Source: Desulfobacteraceae bacterium
Lineage (GTDB): Bacteria; Desulfobacterota; Desulfobacteria; Desulfobacterales; Desulfobacteraceae
Reading direction: 5' to 3'
Length of the DNA: 7,899 nucleotides
Assembly: GCA_022712835.1 (NCBI GenBank)
Contig: JAFLJU010000575.1
Coordinates: 1-7,899, forward strand
Shown here: positions 6,788 through 7,899 of the stretch, in pieces
How positions within the stretch are numbered: the stretch's first letter is position 1
How the letters are laid out: each line of letters opens with the position of its first letter
Translations under genes and position numbers: made by a program
The notes under the pieces: generated by a model
What the model was told of the DNA's origin: nothing
Seen by the model: only the letters and a program-made list of their open reading frames with translations
Database searches by the model: none

Positions 6788-7312
6788 ATGACCAGATTTT
6801 CAAATTTTATTGTTTTGGGCATGATGTGCTTGATGTTTTTACTTAGCGGATGTGTCAGTACCACCCCCGTGGGGAGCCAGGGAAAAGTTGCGGTTCTGGA
6901 TCAGAACACCAGGGCACATTTAAGCACAGATCTAACCATGGCGGATTATACCGCCTTTGCAGAAGTTGTGACCAATAAGATGCTTTCTTCTCGATTGGTT
7001 CAGGGGTGGGGCACGAAACGGCCAAAATTGATTGTCTCAGCATTGCTCAACAACACCGATGATGAGAGTATCCGCATGGCAGATGTTTACGATCGGATAA
7101 CTGAAACCATTCTTAATTCTGGCGTGGCTCGCCTTGTGGACAAAAGTGCCACCGAATTTGACTATGTGGTTCGAAGTGAAATGTCCTCCACCCGGCAACA
7201 TGGAACCAACGGTGAGGAACTTGTCTTTTTCAAGTTGGAATTCAAGTTATTTACGCTGGAAGGTGAAATGGTCGGACAATGGTCCGATGTTCTCCCCCTA
7301 GGAAAAACGTAA
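6788..7312 (+). CDS. lpoB: LpoB-like lipoprotein (penicillin-binding protein activator family)
   Basis: LpoB in E. coli is an outer-membrane lipoprotein that reaches through the peptidoglycan to stimulate PBP1B; this protein belongs to that family by pattern. ATG 6788 lies 7 bases after AAAGGA; ATG 6785 is only 4 bases after it, so 6788 is preferred (one residue difference). The signal peptide ends in LSGC, a canonical lipobox, followed by Val. The mature part has a helix (about TMADYTAFAEVVTNKML), strand KLIVSALLNN, helix DRITETILNSG, strand ARLVDK, then DYVVRSEM and the edge strands VFFKLEFKLFTLEG with QWSD, matching the LpoB/CsgG-like fold. At 174 aa it is shorter than E. coli LpoB (213 aa) and lacks the long Pro-rich disordered linker. 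The upstream YcfL-like gene supports the assignment. Whether it activates a peptidoglycan synthase is inferred. Confidence 0.75.
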   Translation: MTRFSNFIVLGMMCLMFLLSGCVSTTPVGSQGKVAVLDQNTRAHLSTDLTMADYTAFAEVVTNKMLSSRLVQGWGTKRPKLIVSALLNNTDDESIRMADVYDRITETILNSGVARLVDKSATEFDYVVRSEMSSTRQHGTNGEELVFFKLEFKLFTLEGEMVGQWSDVLPLGKT

Positions 7313-7340
7313 ATAAGCCGAATTTGAATGTTTTTTCATC

Positions 7341-7361
7341 GGTTTCGAAAAGTTAGAAACC
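7341..7361 (+). other. Small hairpin before the terminator
   Basis: GGTTTC (7341-7346) and GAAACC (7356-7361) can form a 6-bp stem with a 9-base loop, directly before the main terminator stem. It may stack on the terminator or protect the 3' end of the mRNA; it is weak alone. Confidence 0.35.
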
Positions 7362-7364
7362 TTT

Positions 7365-7419
7365 AACCCTGCCGGACGGGCACAATATTTTATGCCCGTC
7401 CGGCCAGGGTTATATTTTT
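7365..7419 (+). terminator. Factor-independent terminator of the operon
   Basis: The left arm AACCCTGCCGGACGGGCA (7365-7382) pairs with the right arm 7393-7411, leaving one unpaired base in the right arm. The loop is A+T-rich (7383-7392) and a run of T follows (7415-7419). The stem has 18 base pairs and is G+C-rich, so it is stable. It lies 53 bases after the LpoB-like stop codon and before the acetyltransferase gene. The T-run is short, so termination could also work, less strongly, for transcripts from the right. Confidence 0.85.
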
Positions 7420-7471
7420 ACACCTATGTTTTCTTATCAAAAAAACCTCTTCCTTTGGGAACCCCCAGCGT

Positions 7472-7899
7472 ATGACCTATCCGTTCATGAACAAAGCCAT
7501 TTCCATCGCCTTGTATGAAGCACTGACCCAAGATCCCTTTTATATCACCCTGGAACAAAGGGCCTCCATTGATCCGGCAACGGCAAAAGAAGCCATGCTT
7601 AAATACATGGATTATTCCATGAAGGAAGCCCGGGACCACGGTAATTTAGGCCTGACAAAAGAGCTCACCCAGGGGGCTTGTCTTTGGTCAAAACCGGTTG
7701 ATAAAGCCCTAGGCCTGCAAATCACCCAAAACAAAAAACAATTTTTATTGGAACATCTGGGCAGGGAAAGTCTTGACACCTATTGCCAAATTGTGGATTT
7801 TATGTCAGAGGAATCAAGAGGGGTGGTGTCTGACAATTTCTGGTATTTATCCATTTTGGGGATATCCCCGGATCATCAGGGGAAAGGTCTTGGCCTTGA
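7472..7899 (+). CDS. GNAT-family N-acetyltransferase, cut by the right edge
   Basis: GNAT enzymes transfer an acetyl group from acetyl-CoA to an amine; the substrate here is unknown. ATG 7472 is the first ATG, GTG or TTG after the in-frame stop at 7364-7366; ATG 7487 is an alternative. The ribosome-binding site is weak. The 142 complete residues include an early helix with ALTQDPFYI, a strand with ACLWSKPV, then WYLSILGISPDHQGKGLG, of which Q136-G137-K138-G139-L140-G141 is the acetyl-CoA pyrophosphate-binding loop (motif A). The order of DPF, LW-x-KP and WYL-x-x-LG-I-x-P fits GNATs that act on small molecules. The end of the domain, perhaps 60 residues, is beyond the window. It is separated from the operon by a terminator and is probably transcribed on its own. 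No signal peptide is present, so it is cytoplasmic. Confidence 0.85.
   Translation, partial: MTYPFMNKAISIALYEALTQDPFYITLEQRASIDPATAKEAMLKYMDYSMKEARDHGNLGLTKELTQGACLWSKPVDKALGLQITQNKKQFLLEHLGRESLDTYCQIVDFMSEESRGVVSDNFWYLSILGISPDHQGKGLGL

Noticed and set aside
7383..7471. Promoter for the acetyltransferase gene
   Set aside because: TATATT at 7411-7416 looks like a -10 box but overlaps the terminator and has no acceptable -35 partner.
7426..7518. ATG 7426 as start of the acetyltransferase
   Set aside because: It is in another frame and reaches a stop (TGA 7516-7518) after 30 codons; the GNAT motifs are in the frame of ATG 7472.
1..7899. CRISPR array, tRNA or rRNA, complete insertion sequence
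   Set aside because: I saw no regularly spaced repeats, no cloverleaf-like or rRNA-like stretch, and no transposase reading frame.

Overview
The window looks like a chromosomal segment of a Gram-negative bacterium of moderate to low G+C content. Five consecutive genes encode exported or outer-membrane-type proteins, which requires a periplasm. The COG3014-like, YcfL-like and LpoB-like genes next to large CsgG/FlgT-type proteins are compatible with a sulfate-reducer-like deltaproteobacterium (Desulfobacterota) or a gammaproteobacterium. I lean to the former from general gene texture only; no marker gene settles it.

Layout. Bases 3-320 hold the 3' end of a + strand gene, or a short complete one, of unknown function. 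A stretch without a clear gene, carrying a REP-like imperfect hairpin, follows. A small - strand gene (461-661, 66 aa, unknown) has an excellent ribosome-binding site. The 311-base divergent spacer 662-972 holds a dyad (692-717) and a likely promoter (909-938) for the + strand genes.

The core is a five-gene + strand cluster, 973-7312: a 300-aa protein with one CsgG-like plus FlgT C-terminal-like module; a 913-aa protein with three such modules in tandem; a 518-aa COG3014-like periplasmic protein; a 158-aa YcfL-like lipoprotein; and a 174-aa LpoB-like lipoprotein. Gaps are 45, 22, -4 and about 73 bases, so it reads as one operon, possibly with a second promoter before the last gene. A strong factor-independent terminator (7365-7419) closes it. 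A GNAT acetyltransferase gene then starts at 7472 and runs off the right edge.

How the genes may work together. In E. coli, ycfL lies directly upstream of lpoB, whose product is an outer-membrane lipoprotein that activates the peptidoglycan synthase PBP1B. The same order occurs here, extended by a COG3014-like protein and four copies of a CsgG/FlgT-type module. CsgG, LpoB and the FlgT middle domain share a TolB-N-like fold, and CsgG and FlgT assemble into rings. I infer an envelope-associated assembly at the inner face of the outer membrane. Its substrate and partners cannot be read from sequence. The most unusual points are the modular amplification (1 + 3 copies) and a perfect 16-bp tandem duplication of the start-codon region of the three-module gene, which creates a decoy start and a 9-codon mini-ORF.
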